This document shows positions 10,953 through 18,327 of a stretch of 64,000 nt of DNA, in pieces. Within the stretch, counting starts at the first letter, position 1; every line of letters starts with the position of its first letter. The notes under the pieces are model-generated. The model had not been told where the DNA came from. It made no database searches and worked only from the letters and a program-made list of their open reading frames with translations. The position numbers and the translations under genes are program-made. The DNA comes from Pseudomonadota bacterium (GTDB lineage Bacteria > Pseudomonadota > Alphaproteobacteria > Rhizobiales > Hyphomicrobiaceae): positions 69,715 through 133,714 of the forward strand of contig JAEXXM010000011.1 in NCBI GenBank assembly GCA_023405815.1, written 5' to 3'.

Positions 10953-10995
10953 TATATGATCCCGGCTGTTAGCACTGTCAAGAATCGAGTGCCAA
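10953..10995 (-). promoter_or_regulatory. groESL promoter with CIRCE operator (HrcA site)
   Basis: TTAGCACTG-N9-GAGTGCCAA at 10969-10995 matches CIRCE (TTAGCACTC-N9-GAGTGCTAA) with two mismatches in 18 arm bases. Read on the minus strand, a perfect TTGACA (10981-10976) lies inside the CIRCE, followed 16-18 bases on by TCATATAC as -10, so HrcA binding would block RNA polymerase directly. The CTTGAC start could also serve the heat-shock sigma factor. The leader to the groES ATG is about 115 nt. HrcA is not encoded in the window. Confidence 0.9.
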
Positions 10996-11077
10996 AAATA
11001 CTGAGCAGGGCGACGGCGCCCGCACTATCGGCGCGGGCGCATTAATTAAAGATTAGCAGGCGCTTCGGAACGAATCC

Positions 11078-11635
11078 TCAAGCCGCGCGGCGGCGGCGGC
11101 CTTGCTCGACCTCTTCGACGATCTTGGCGACAAAGGCGTCGATATCTCCGGGATTGCGCGAGGTTATGATGCCATCTGCGGTGGCGACCTGCTTATCGAC
11201 CCAGTGGCCGCCGGCGTTCACGAGGTCGGTGCGGATCGAGGGATACGACGTCACCTCGCGGCCCCTGACGGCATCGGCCTCGACCAGCATCCACGGACCA
11301 TGGCAGATGGCCGCCACGACCTTTCCGCCGTCGACGAATGCCTTCACGAGTGCGACGGCCTTGTCGTTCATGCGCAGCTTGTCGGGGTTCATGACCCCGC
11401 CCGGGAGCACCAGGGCGTCGTAGTTGCCAACCTCGACCTGATCGAGCGTCAGGTCGACGGCAACGGGGGTGCCCCAGTTGCCTCCCCTCCAGCCCTTGAT
11501 GTGCCCGGTCTCGGGGGCAGCGATTTCGACCTTTGCGCCTTTCGCCTTCAATTGCTGCAGGGGTTTTTCCAGCTCCGACTGCTCGAATCCGTGGGTGGCG
11601 ACAATCAGGAGCCGGCTCTTACTAATCAATGGCAT
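11078..11635 (-). CDS. DJ-1/PfpI family protein (protease I/YhbO-like)
   Basis: 185 residues from ATG 11635, which has AGAGGAG at good spacing; the longer upstream frame would overlap the H-NS gene and is not used. The PfpI core is clear: VLPGGVMNPDKLR, and the nucleophile elbow AAICHGPW with Cys111 and adjacent His. Members are described as stress-induced deglycases or chaperone-like proteins; the exact activity of this one is unproven. It begins 171 bp after the H-NS-like gene on the same strand. An inverted repeat (GCGCCCGC / GCGGGCGC, 11016-11040) lies downstream but lacks a T-run. Confidence 0.9.
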   Translation of the reverse strand: MPLISKSRLLIVATHGFEQSELEKPLQQLKAKGAKVEIAAPETGHIKGWRGGNWGTPVAVDLTLDQVEVGNYDALVLPGGVMNPDKLRMNDKAVALVKAFVDGGKVVAAICHGPWMLVEADAVRGREVTSYPSIRTDLVNAGGHWVDKQVATADGIITSRNPGDIDAFVAKIVEEVEQGRRRRAA

Positions 11636-11805
11636 GACGTACTCCTCTCGAGAGGGCTTCAACCACTGCGCGCACCGATCCGTTCCATAGATCGACCCGA
11701 AATCCGGATCGTGCTCCAAAACGATCGGACCCGCATCGGCTTTCGCCGGCGGGCCCGCTTCGTTCTTATTCGTGCAGCCGCTCGGGATCGCAAATCCCGT
11801 TCGCG

Positions 11806-12117
11806 CTAAATGGCGAAATCGGCGAGCTTGGCGCCTTTGTTGAGCTTCGCCACGAGCCAATTCGGCTTGCGGCCGCGGCCCGTCCAAGTCTCAGACTTGT
11901 TATCCGGATTCACATATTTAGCGGCGCTGGCCTTACCGCGACCGCGGCCGCCGAACAGCTCCGAAACAGAAAAGCCGCGCTTTTCCGCGAGCAGCGCCAC
12001 AGCCTGCTTTACTTCCGCGCGCTCACGATCGCGAGCTGCACTAATGGCCTTCTGGACTTTCGCTTCCAGCTCGATGAGATCCTTGAGCGACAATTTATCG
12101 ATATTGGGGGTGGCCAT
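11806..12117 (-). CDS. H-NS family nucleoid-associated protein
   Basis: 103 residues. An N-terminal coiled-coil oligomerisation part (LSLKDLIELEAKVQKAISAAR) is followed by a basic linker with GGRGRGKAS and the C-terminal DNA-binding motif YVNPDNKSETWTGRGRKPNWL (core TWTGRGRKP), which reads the minor groove of AT-rich DNA. It probably silences AT-rich or horizontally acquired genes. A perfect 7-bp inverted repeat (GGCAATT-CGCC-AATTGCC, 12146-12163) stands about 30 bases upstream of the start and might be a self-regulatory site. Rhizobial members include Ros-independent MucR-distinct HvrA-like regulators; which paralogue this is, is open. Confidence 0.9.
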   Translation of the reverse strand: MATPNIDKLSLKDLIELEAKVQKAISAARDRERAEVKQAVALLAEKRGFSVSELFGGRGRGKASAAKYVNPDNKSETWTGRGRKPNWLVAKLNKGAKLADFAI

Positions 12118-12145
12118 CAGGCAGTCCTTCTGAATGCGTGACTAA

Positions 12146-12163
12146 GGCAATTCGCCAATTGCC
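12146..12163. promoter_or_regulatory. Inverted repeat upstream of the H-NS-like gene
   Basis: GGCAATT-CGCC-AATTGCC, a perfect 7-bp arm inverted repeat in an AT-rich context 29 bases before the start codon. It could be an operator or a leader hairpin; there is no direct evidence for either. Confidence 0.4.
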
Positions 12164-12461
12164 ACATGTAGAGCAGCTTCAATTACTTTTTGCCTTCAAT
12201 TTGTCAAGGCAGTCAAAAATTGATTGCCCGAAAAGAAACTCGAAGATGCAGCAACTACTGCAACCGTGGCGCGAAATGGCGTTCGGCGTCGCGTGTTTCT
12301 CGAAACAGGTGCTATTCGCAATACCGCCGGCGCCGGGGGCTCTTTGATCCCGGGCAAAAGCTCGGCGGAGCAGACCCCCGGATGGCGTTCAGCCAGCGTT
12401 CAGCTGGCGGGCGCTAGCCTCCATTCAACCCTGAACTCCCATCTTCCCCGGAGTGATCCAC

Positions 12462-12493
12462 GAGGGCGCAGCGTTCAGGGTCGCTGCGCCCTC
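12462..12493. other. Perfect 12-bp hairpin in the sodB upstream region
   Basis: GAGGGCGCAGCG at 12462-12473 pairs without mismatch with CGCTGCGCCCTC at 12482-12493 around an 8-nt loop. Neither strand has a T-run after it, so it is not a canonical terminator; it does not match either repeat family elsewhere in the window. Confidence 0.6.
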
Positions 12494-12554
12494 CCCCCTC
12501 CGTCGCATATTGCAGAATTGTTGCAGGCAGCCGCTCGGTCGCGGTGGCGTGGGC

Positions 12555-12579
12555 GGAACTGGCGCGCAAAGGCTGCGTT
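12555..12579 (+). promoter_or_regulatory. EcfG-type (general stress response) promoter of sodB
   Basis: GGAAC (12555-12559), 16 bases, CGTT (12576-12579): the consensus of the alphaproteobacterial general-stress sigma factor EcfG is GGAAC-N16/17-CGTT. The start codon of sodB follows 83 bases on. Motif match only; not tested. Confidence 0.6.
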
Positions 12580-12662
12580 GCCATGGAACATGCGAGCCGG
12601 TAGGTTTCGCGGCAAATCAATTCCCCGCCGTTCACCGCCCAGCACCTGACCCGGAGGCCGCC

Positions 12663-13262
12663 ATGACATTCCAGCTCCCGCCGCTCCCCTATGCCTATGA
12701 TTCACTCGCGCCGTTCATGTCGGCAGAGACGCTGCAATACCACCACGACAAGCATCATCAGGCCTACGTCGACATGGCCAACAAGCTCATTCCCGGCTCG
12801 AAGTACGAAGGCAAGAGCATCGAGGAAATCTGCAAAGAGGCCTACGCCGACAAGGCGCAGCCGGTGATCAACAACGTCGGGCAGGACTACAACCACATCC
12901 ATTTCTGGCAGTGGATGAAGAAGGGCGGCGGCGGAAACAAGCTGCCGGGCGTCGTGCAGAAGCTCGTCGACGGTGCGGGCGGCTATGACAAGGTGCGCAA
13001 CGATTTCATCGAGAACGGCAAGACGCAGTTCGGCTCGGGCTGGACATGGCTCGCGGTCAAGGACGGCGCCCTGGTGCTGATGAAGACCCCCAACGGCGAG
13101 AACCCGCTGATGCACGGCGCAAAGCCGATCCTCGGCTGCGACGTGTGGGAACACAGCTACTACATCGATTATCGGAACGCGCGCCCGAAGTACCTCGAGG
13201 CCTGGTTCGACAACCTCGTCAACTGGGATCACGTCGCGGAAATGGCCGAGAAGGCAGTTTAA
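12663..13262 (+). CDS. sodB: Superoxide dismutase, Fe/Mn family
   Basis: 199 residues; dismutates superoxide to O2 and H2O2. Metal ligands are in standard places: the YHHDKHHQAYVD helix (first His), NHIHFWQWM (second His), and DVWEHSYYIDYRNARP (Asp and His). GSGWTWLA and FGSG are also typical. The mid-length alphaproteobacterial type is usually iron- or cambialistic; the metal cannot be fixed from sequence. ATG 12663 follows GGAGGCC. It is preceded by an EcfG-type promoter and followed by an intrinsic terminator, so it is a single-gene unit of the general stress response (inference). Confidence 0.97.
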   Translation: MTFQLPPLPYAYDSLAPFMSAETLQYHHDKHHQAYVDMANKLIPGSKYEGKSIEEICKEAYADKAQPVINNVGQDYNHIHFWQWMKKGGGGNKLPGVVQKLVDGAGGYDKVRNDFIENGKTQFGSGWTWLAVKDGALVLMKTPNGENPLMHGAKPILGCDVWEHSYYIDYRNARPKYLEAWFDNLVNWDHVAEMAEKAV

Positions 13263-13283
13263 AGGTCGCTTTGTGGACTAGGA

Positions 13284-13316
13284 GGCGTCGGCCCGTCCGG
13301 TCGGCGCCCTTTCTTT
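13284..13316 (+). terminator. Rho-independent terminator of sodB
   Basis: A 9-bp stem with G-U pairs (GGCGTCGGC 13284-13292 with GTCGGCGCC 13300-13308) and 7-nt loop, followed by CTTTCTTTT. Located 22 bases past the sodB stop. Confidence 0.82.
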
Positions 13317-13319
13317 TGT

Positions 13320-13658
13320 CTATTTGCTCTGCGGCTTGAGAGAGCCGAGGTATGAGGTGATTGCCTCGACCTCGTCGGGCTCGAAGACGAACTCCGGCAT
13401 ATCGGGGTGCCCGGAGATGAGCCCTTCGGCGAGCGCCTCGGCGAGATTGTCCGGCGGATAGCGCGTTACGACGACGCGAAACGGCGGCGCTTCTTTATGC
13501 TTGCTCTCATCGTCGGCGCCGATCGCATGACAGCGCGAGCAATTGGCCTCGAGCAACGAGCGCCCCTTGGCCAGCAGTGCATCAGTCTCTCCGGCCGACG
13601 CACCTGAGGCAGCGAAAGCAGCTGCTGCGACGACGGTGATGCCGGTTTTCCATCCCAT
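13320..13658 (-). CDS. Class I c-type cytochrome (small, periplasmic)
   Basis: 112 residues from ATG 13658, which has a GAGG before it; an ATG ten codons upstream is possible. A signal peptide covers about residues 1-22 (cleavage after ASA). One haem site CSRCH at 40-44; the axial Met is probably in HPDMPEF, and the C-terminal helix VEAITSYLGSL is typical. Small monohaem carrier of the cytochrome c family working in the periplasm; redox partner unknown. The gene converges on sodB with the sodB terminator in between. Confidence 0.9.
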   Translation of the reverse strand: MGWKTGITVVAAAAFAASGASAGETDALLAKGRSLLEANCSRCHAIGADDESKHKEAPPFRVVVTRYPPDNLAEALAEGLISGHPDMPEFVFEPDEVEAITSYLGSLKPQSK

Positions 13659-13747
13659 GCGAATTGCCTCGCGTGCTCGTGTCACCATGACGCCAGCACG
13701 GGTGCGGCACCTTGATGGCGCTCAACGGCGATCGGTGTTGCACAACG

Positions 13748-13774
13748 AAAAGAGCACCCGCATAGGGGTGCTCT
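13748..13774 (-). terminator. Rho-independent terminator (after DUF4236 gene)
   Basis: Perfect 9-bp stem AGAGCACCC (13751-13759) / GGGTGCTCT (13766-13774), 6-nt loop, TTTT on the minus strand. It ends transcripts coming from the DUF4236 gene, 54 bases past its stop. Confidence 0.85.
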
Positions 13775-13828
13775 GAGGAATCCTGATCGTCCGAAGACCT
13801 CAAAAGCAGTCCTGCAGCAGCCGGATGC

Positions 13829-14137
13829 TCAGAACCAGGCCGGCTGCCACCAATGCAGTGCGGCGCGGACCAACTCGGGCTGGACCAGGTATGCAATTCC
13901 GACCACGGCCACGACAGCGAGCAGGAGAAGGATGACCGTGCCCGTCAGAGGCGTGCGATAGCTCATGCCCGTGCCGGGAATGCCAAGCGTGACCATGCGC
14001 TTACCGTCGGCACCGACGTTGATGGTCGCCCCCTTGCCGCCGAGGCTGGTGCTGACGCGCGACTTGCTCAGGTTGACCTTGACGCCCTTCGCGACGCCGA
14101 TCTGCTTGCGGAAACGAAAGCCGGGAAGAAAGCTCAT
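13829..14137 (-). CDS. DUF4236 domain membrane protein
   Basis: 102 residues from ATG 14137 (GAGGA seven bases before); an upstream in-frame extension is possible but unlikely. The N-terminal DUF4236 module reads FRFRKQIGVAKGVKVNLSKS, then SLGGKGATINVG and TLGIPGTGMSYRT, a conserved 50-residue unit of unknown function. A single transmembrane helix follows at about residues 70-90, with a short aromatic tail. The module usually sits at the N-terminus of small membrane proteins. Function unknown. Confidence 0.85.
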   Translation of the reverse strand: MSFLPGFRFRKQIGVAKGVKVNLSKSRVSTSLGGKGATINVGADGKRMVTLGIPGTGMSYRTPLTGTVILLLLAVVAVVGIAYLVQPELVRAALHWWQPAWF

Positions 14138-14287
14138 CGTCGATCCTCGTGCGTTAGAACCGCGAAATCCCACCGATGCGGCAGTTGATGCCAATTGGGT
14201 CGAGTCGGCCGCTTCTGCAAAGCTATATTCTGCGATGTCCAATGAGAAGTACGTCACAAGCCGCGGGGATGAATTGAAGTTTTTCGG

Positions 14288-15730
14288 TCACCCGTCCTTG
14301 CGGCCGATGCCGAACCAACCACCGAGCTTCTCCTTCATGTCGGTTATCGTCTCCGACACGTTACCCATGGTCGAGTTCATGGCCTCGATGCGCTCGAAGG
14401 CGCCTTCGACGATGGTCTCCTTGGCGTACTTGCGCTTGTTCTCGGCATCGGCCTCGATCAACGCTGCGCGCTCCTCCTTCGTGAGCGGGCCAATGCGCGC
14501 CATGGGCGGGCGGATCAGCGCCCGCTGCACCATCGACGGCTCACCCTTGTTGCGCAGCGTCGACACCAGCGCCTCGCCCACCTTCAACTGCTGAATCGCC
14601 TGCTCGGTGTTGAACTCCGGATTCTTGACGAAGGTCTCGGCTGCGGCGCGGATCGCCTTCTGCTCCTTGGGTGTGAAAGCGCGCAGCGCGTGCTGGACGC
14701 GGTTGCCGAGCTGGGCGGAAACGCGGTCGGGGACGTCGGAGGGACTTTGCGTCACGTAGTAGACGCCGACGCCCTTAGAACGGATGAGACGGGTGACGCG
14801 CTCGATCTGGTCGAGCATGGCCTTGGGCGCGTCGTCGAACAGCAGATGCGCCTCGTCGAACAGGAAGACGAGCTTGGGCTTGTCGAGGTCGCCGACCTCG
14901 GGGAGCTTGTCGAACAGCTCGTCGAGCATCCACAGGAGCGCGGTCGCGTATAGGCGCGGGTTGTCCATCAGCCTGTCGGCAGCGAGGACGTTGACGACGC
15001 CATAGCCGTCCTTCAAACGCATGAAGTCGTTGATGTCGAGCGCGGTCTCGCCGAAGAACTTGTCGGCCCCTTGCTCTTCCAGCACCAGCAGACGACGCTG
15101 CAGAACGCCGACGGTCTGCGGCGCGATGTTGCCGTAGCGGCTCCGCAGCTCGGGTGCGCGCCGTCCCATCTCCTCGATGACGGCGCGCAGGTCACGCAGC
15201 TTGCGGATGACCATCTTCGGATCGCGCGTCTCGCGGCGGTCCTCTGCCCAGCGGAAGGCGATGTTGAGGACGCCTTCCTGCGGCTCGGTGAGATCCAGGA
15301 GGCGCGAGAGCAGCAACGGACCCATCGATTGCACGGAGGTGCGCACTGGGTGGCCCTGCTCGCCGAAGATATCCCAGAACGCCACCGGGAATGCGGCGTT
15401 GAAATAGCCAGGAAGGCCGATCTCCTCGGCGCGTGCGATGAGGCCGGGCTTTTGCTCGCCCGCGACTCCGATGCCGGAAAGGTCGCCCTTGATGTCGGCG
15501 GCGAAGACGGGAACGCCGGCAGCGGAGAAGCTCTCCGCCAGCACCTGCAGGGTGACGGTCTTGCCGGTGCCGGTGGCGCCGGTGACGAGGCCATGGCGAT
15601 TGGCGAGCCTCAGCTCGATGTACTCAACGCCTGCGTGACTGCCCCCGATGAGGATGCGCCCGTTCTGAGCGAAAAAGCGCGGGTCGGCAGCAGGGTTCTC
15701 AACTGCTGCGGACTTGGACTTATCGGGCAT
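14288..15730 (-). CDS. HerA-like ATPase (DUF853 family)
   Basis: 480 residues from ATG 15730 (GGAG seven bases before; an in-frame ATG four codons earlier is an alternative). An additional-strand catalytic E/FtsK-HerA type ATPase: Walker A GATGTGKTVT near residue 55, DIKGDLSG, Walker B VFLFDEAHLLFDD, sensor-like VTQSPSDVPD and QLGNRVQHALRAFT (arginine-finger region). Members are hexameric DNA-pumping ATPases in principle, but the role of DUF853 proteins is unknown. No NurA nuclease or SIR2 partner is adjacent, so this looks like the house-keeping solitary form. Neighbours on each side are unrelated. Confidence 0.9.
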   Translation of the reverse strand: MPDKSKSAAVENPAADPRFFAQNGRILIGGSHAGVEYIELRLANRHGLVTGATGTGKTVTLQVLAESFSAAGVPVFAADIKGDLSGIGVAGEQKPGLIARAEEIGLPGYFNAAFPVAFWDIFGEQGHPVRTSVQSMGPLLLSRLLDLTEPQEGVLNIAFRWAEDRRETRDPKMVIRKLRDLRAVIEEMGRRAPELRSRYGNIAPQTVGVLQRRLLVLEEQGADKFFGETALDINDFMRLKDGYGVVNVLAADRLMDNPRLYATALLWMLDELFDKLPEVGDLDKPKLVFLFDEAHLLFDDAPKAMLDQIERVTRLIRSKGVGVYYVTQSPSDVPDRVSAQLGNRVQHALRAFTPKEQKAIRAAAETFVKNPEFNTEQAIQQLKVGEALVSTLRNKGEPSMVQRALIRPPMARIGPLTKEERAALIEADAENKRKYAKETIVEGAFERIEAMNSTMGNVSETITDMKEKLGGWFGIGRKDG

Positions 15731-15820
15731 CGTGGGCTCCAATCTGGGGCTACCGGGTTACCGGCGTAGCACGCGACTCGACGCGACAATGCCGGTTTTT
15801 CTTGGCATGTGGACCGACCC

Positions 15821-15841
15821 ATTGCAAATATCGGTTGCATG
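15821..15841. promoter_or_regulatory. Paired TTGCA motifs upstream of mutA
   Basis: ATTGCAAA (15821-15828) and GTTGCATG (15834-15841) lie 156 bases before mutA. As I recall, regulators of propionyl-CoA metabolism (PccR/ScfR group) in alphaproteobacteria bind TTTGCAAA-N4-TTTGCAAA. The first half matches 7 of 8, the second 5 of 8, and the spacing is one base longer, so this is only suggestive. Confidence 0.35.
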
Positions 15842-15996
15842 CAGGACTTGGCGCCGCCGAACCAGCGCGCCGAAGCGACGCGGAAGGCTTTGACGGCCGC
15901 TTTCCCGCGTGCGAACAGGCTGCTTATCAGCCTATAGAAGTGGAAAGGCTGCCTCGCTGCGGGGTGGCCGCTCGCAATCCCAAGACACGCCTGGAC

Positions 15997-17892
15997 ATGA
16001 CCGAGACCGAACCAACCAAGCTTGCCTCCGGTTTCCCGCCCGCCGACTACGAGAAGTGGCGCCAGCTCGTCGACAAGGCCCTCAAGGGGGCGGACTTCGA
16101 CAAGAAGCTCGTCGCCAAGACCGCGGACGGACTGCGCATCGAGCCGCTCTATACGCGTGCCGACACGCTGGCGGGTGCGGACGCGGCAATTCCGGGAGCG
16201 GCACCGTTCACGCGCGGAACGCATGCGAAGGCGGACGGGCTCGGCTGGCAGATCCATCAGCGCGTCGTCGAGGCCGATCCCGCCTCGGCGAACAAGGTGA
16301 TCCTCGAAGACCTCGAGGGCGGCGCCAACGGTGCGGTGCTGCAGATCGCCGGTCCGGGGCAGATCGGCATCAAGATTGCGAGCAGCGACGATGCTGCCGC
16401 TACGCTCACCGGCGTCTTTATAGACTATGCGCCAATCCAACTCGCCGGCGGCGTGGCCGGGCTCGACGCGGCGCGCCACTACCTCAAAGCGCTTGCAGCG
16501 CTGAAGCCCGAAGCCGGCGGCACCGCCGTCTCGCGACTCAACGTCGATCCGCTCGGAGCGCTCGCCCGTTTCGGGGCCGCATGGGCTCCGATCGACAAGG
16601 CGCTCAGCGAAACAGCGAAGCTCGCGGGTGAAGCACGCAGCGCCGGCCGTCCGCTGACGAGCGTGCTCGTCGATGGCAGTGTAGCGCACGAGGCCGGCGC
16701 CAGCGAGGCGCAGGAGCTGGCCTTCCTGGCGGCCGCGCTCGTCGCCTATCTGCGCGCGTTCGAGGCTTCCGGCGTTGCGCCGAAGGATGCATTCCCGTCC
16801 CTCGCCTTCTCACTGGCGGTCGACACGGACCTCTTCCTCAATGCCGCCAAAGTGCGCGCCGCGCGTACCATCATCGCCCGCATCGCCGAGGCTAGCGGCG
16901 CGACGTCCGGCTCCGCGCATATCACTGCGACCACGTCGCAACGCATGATGGCGAAGCGCGACCGGTGGACGAACATGCTGCGCACGACGACCGCGTGCGC
17001 GGGTGCAGCGTTCGGCGGTGCGGACGCCATCACCGTGCTTCCCTATACTTGGGCGCTCGGCGTGCCGGACCGCTTCGCGCGTCGCATCGCGCGCAACACG
17101 CAGCTCGTGCTGCAGGAGGAATCCCAGCTCGGACGCGTCGTCGATCCGATCGGCGGCTCCTGGTACGTCGAGAAGCTCACGAGCGACCTCGCCAAGAAGG
17201 CGTGGGAACTCTTCCAGGGCATAGAGAGCAAGGGCGGTCTCGTCGCCGCGCTGACGAGCGGCGCCATACAGGATGACATCGCGCGCGTCGCCGAGACCCG
17301 CAGCAAAGCGATCGCCACCGGACGCATCGAGCTCACGGGCGTGTCGGTGTTCCCGTTCCTCGGCGACGACGGTGTGAAGATCACGCCATACGCCGAGGCG
17401 GCTTCGCCTCCGGCGCCGGTGGTGCGACCGCTGACACCGCATCGCCTGGGCGAGGCATTCGAGAAGCTCCGCGATGCGGGCGATGCATTCCTCGCCAAGG
17501 CTGGCAAGCGCAAGTCCATATTCATGGCGAATCTCGGCGAGATCGCCGAGCACAACAGGCGCTCGCAGTGGATGTGGAACTACTTGGCCGCGGGGGGCAT
17601 CGAGGGCCTCACCAGCGACGGATACAAGAGCGCCGCCGAGGCTGCCGACGCCTTCAAAGCCTCCGGGGCCAAGATCGCGGTCATCTCGTCATCGGACGAG
17701 GTCTATGCTCGCGAAGCCGAAGCGACCGCCAAGGCGCTTAAATCCGCCGGCGCGCAGCGCGTTCTGCTGGCCGGCCGGCCGGGAGAGGCGGAGGCGGCGC
17801 TGCGAGCAGCCGGAGTCGACGGCTTCATCCATGCGGGGCAGGACGCCATCGCGACGCTCGAAGGGCTGCACAAAGCGCTCGCGCAGGGATAG
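15997..17892 (+). CDS. mutA: Methylmalonyl-CoA mutase, small (beta) subunit
   Basis: 631 residues from ATG 15997. The small subunit of the heterodimeric enzyme that interconverts methylmalonyl-CoA and succinyl-CoA in propionate use and the ethylmalonyl-CoA pathway. Visible parts are a degenerate mutase TIM barrel (FPPADYEKWRQLVDKALKGADFD at the start, DRWTNMLRTTTACAGAAFGGAD, VVDPIGGSWYVE) and a C-terminal B12-like domain from about 540 that lacks the D-x-H-x-x-G cobalamin motif, as expected for the small subunit. The large subunit is not adjacent; it must be elsewhere if the enzyme works. A possible acyl-CoA regulator site lies upstream. Confidence 0.93.
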   Translation: MTETEPTKLASGFPPADYEKWRQLVDKALKGADFDKKLVAKTADGLRIEPLYTRADTLAGADAAIPGAAPFTRGTHAKADGLGWQIHQRVVEADPASANKVILEDLEGGANGAVLQIAGPGQIGIKIASSDDAAATLTGVFIDYAPIQLAGGVAGLDAARHYLKALAALKPEAGGTAVSRLNVDPLGALARFGAAWAPIDKALSETAKLAGEARSAGRPLTSVLVDGSVAHEAGASEAQELAFLAAALVAYLRAFEASGVAPKDAFPSLAFSLAVDTDLFLNAAKVRAARTIIARIAEASGATSGSAHITATTSQRMMAKRDRWTNMLRTTTACAGAAFGGADAITVLPYTWALGVPDRFARRIARNTQLVLQEESQLGRVVDPIGGSWYVEKLTSDLAKKAWELFQGIESKGGLVAALTSGAIQDDIARVAETRSKAIATGRIELTGVSVFPFLGDDGVKITPYAEAASPPAPVVRPLTPHRLGEAFEKLRDAGDAFLAKAGKRKSIFMANLGEIAEHNRRSQWMWNYLAAGGIEGLTSDGYKSAAEAADAFKASGAKIAVISSSDEVYAREAEATAKALKSAGAQRVLLAGRPGEAEAALRAAGVDGFIHAGQDAIATLEGLHKALAQG

Positions 17893-17934
17893 AGTTGGTT
17901 TCCGTGCTCATGCGTTCGCAATGGAGCAACGTCC

Positions 17935-18249
17935 ATGGCAAGTCTGCGCTTCCTCGCCAGCTTCTTCGCGCTGATCGCCATGGTGGCGCTCGTCGCCGAC
18001 GCGACACCGGCGCTCAACGGGACAGGGCAGTTCGTGGCGCACAGCGTCATGAACTACTGGACCGAGCTGGCGCCTGCATCACTCGTTGCGACGCGCGCCA
18101 ACATCATTGCCATGACATCCGAGTGGGTGTGGAACCCGGTGCTGCTGAGCATCCTCAGCGCGCCGATGTCGCTACTGTTCGGCACGCTGGCACTTATGTG
18201 CGGCTACTTCGGCCGTCGGCGCGTGCAGATGAAGGTGCATGTGAACTAG
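17935..18249 (+). CDS. Small membrane protein of unknown function
   Basis: 104 residues, ATG preceded by GGAG. Two hydrophobic segments (about residues 4-23, possibly a signal anchor, and 69-90), then a basic tail FGRRRVQMKVHVN. It starts 43 bp after mutA and may share its transcript. I do not recognise a family; the middle part, NYWTELAPASLVATRANIIAM, has no motif I can name. Confidence 0.6.
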   Translation: MASLRFLASFFALIAMVALVADATPALNGTGQFVAHSVMNYWTELAPASLVATRANIIAMTSEWVWNPVLLSILSAPMSLLFGTLALMCGYFGRRRVQMKVHVN

Positions 18250-18271
18250 CGGCATCTGCGACAAGCCTAAC

Positions 18272-18320
18272 GCTGGGTCCCGGATAGCCGTCGCGTTCCG
18301 CTCCGGCTTCCGGGATGACA
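18272..18320. repeat. REP-like repeat family 1, single half-unit
   Basis: Read on the minus strand it begins TGTCATCCCGGAAGCCGGA and ends TATCCGGGACCCAGCG, the same half-unit found twice at 27083-27224. It fills the gap between converging genes. Confidence 0.68.
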
Positions 18321-18327
18321 GGTAAGG

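Larger units (their letters stand above)
12118..12662. other. 545-bp intergenic region between the H-NS-like gene and sodB
   Basis: No gene is supported here. It holds, in order: a 7-bp inverted repeat at 12146-12163; an AT-rich tract to about 12235 (likely the promoter of the H-NS-like gene); an inverted repeat GCCAGC-N5-GCTGGC at 12392-12408; a perfect 12-bp hairpin at 12462-12493; an EcfG-type promoter at 12555-12579; and the sodB ribosome-binding site GGAGG at about 12654. Short open frames across it have no family features. Confidence 0.7.

Noticed and set aside
11016..11040. Inverted repeat GCGCCCGC/GCGGGCGC as terminator of the PfpI gene
   Set aside because: No T-run on the minus strand; kept only as an intergenic note.
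12224..12649. Open frame in the sodB upstream region
   Set aside because: No family features; it crosses a strong hairpin and an EcfG-type promoter and looks non-coding.
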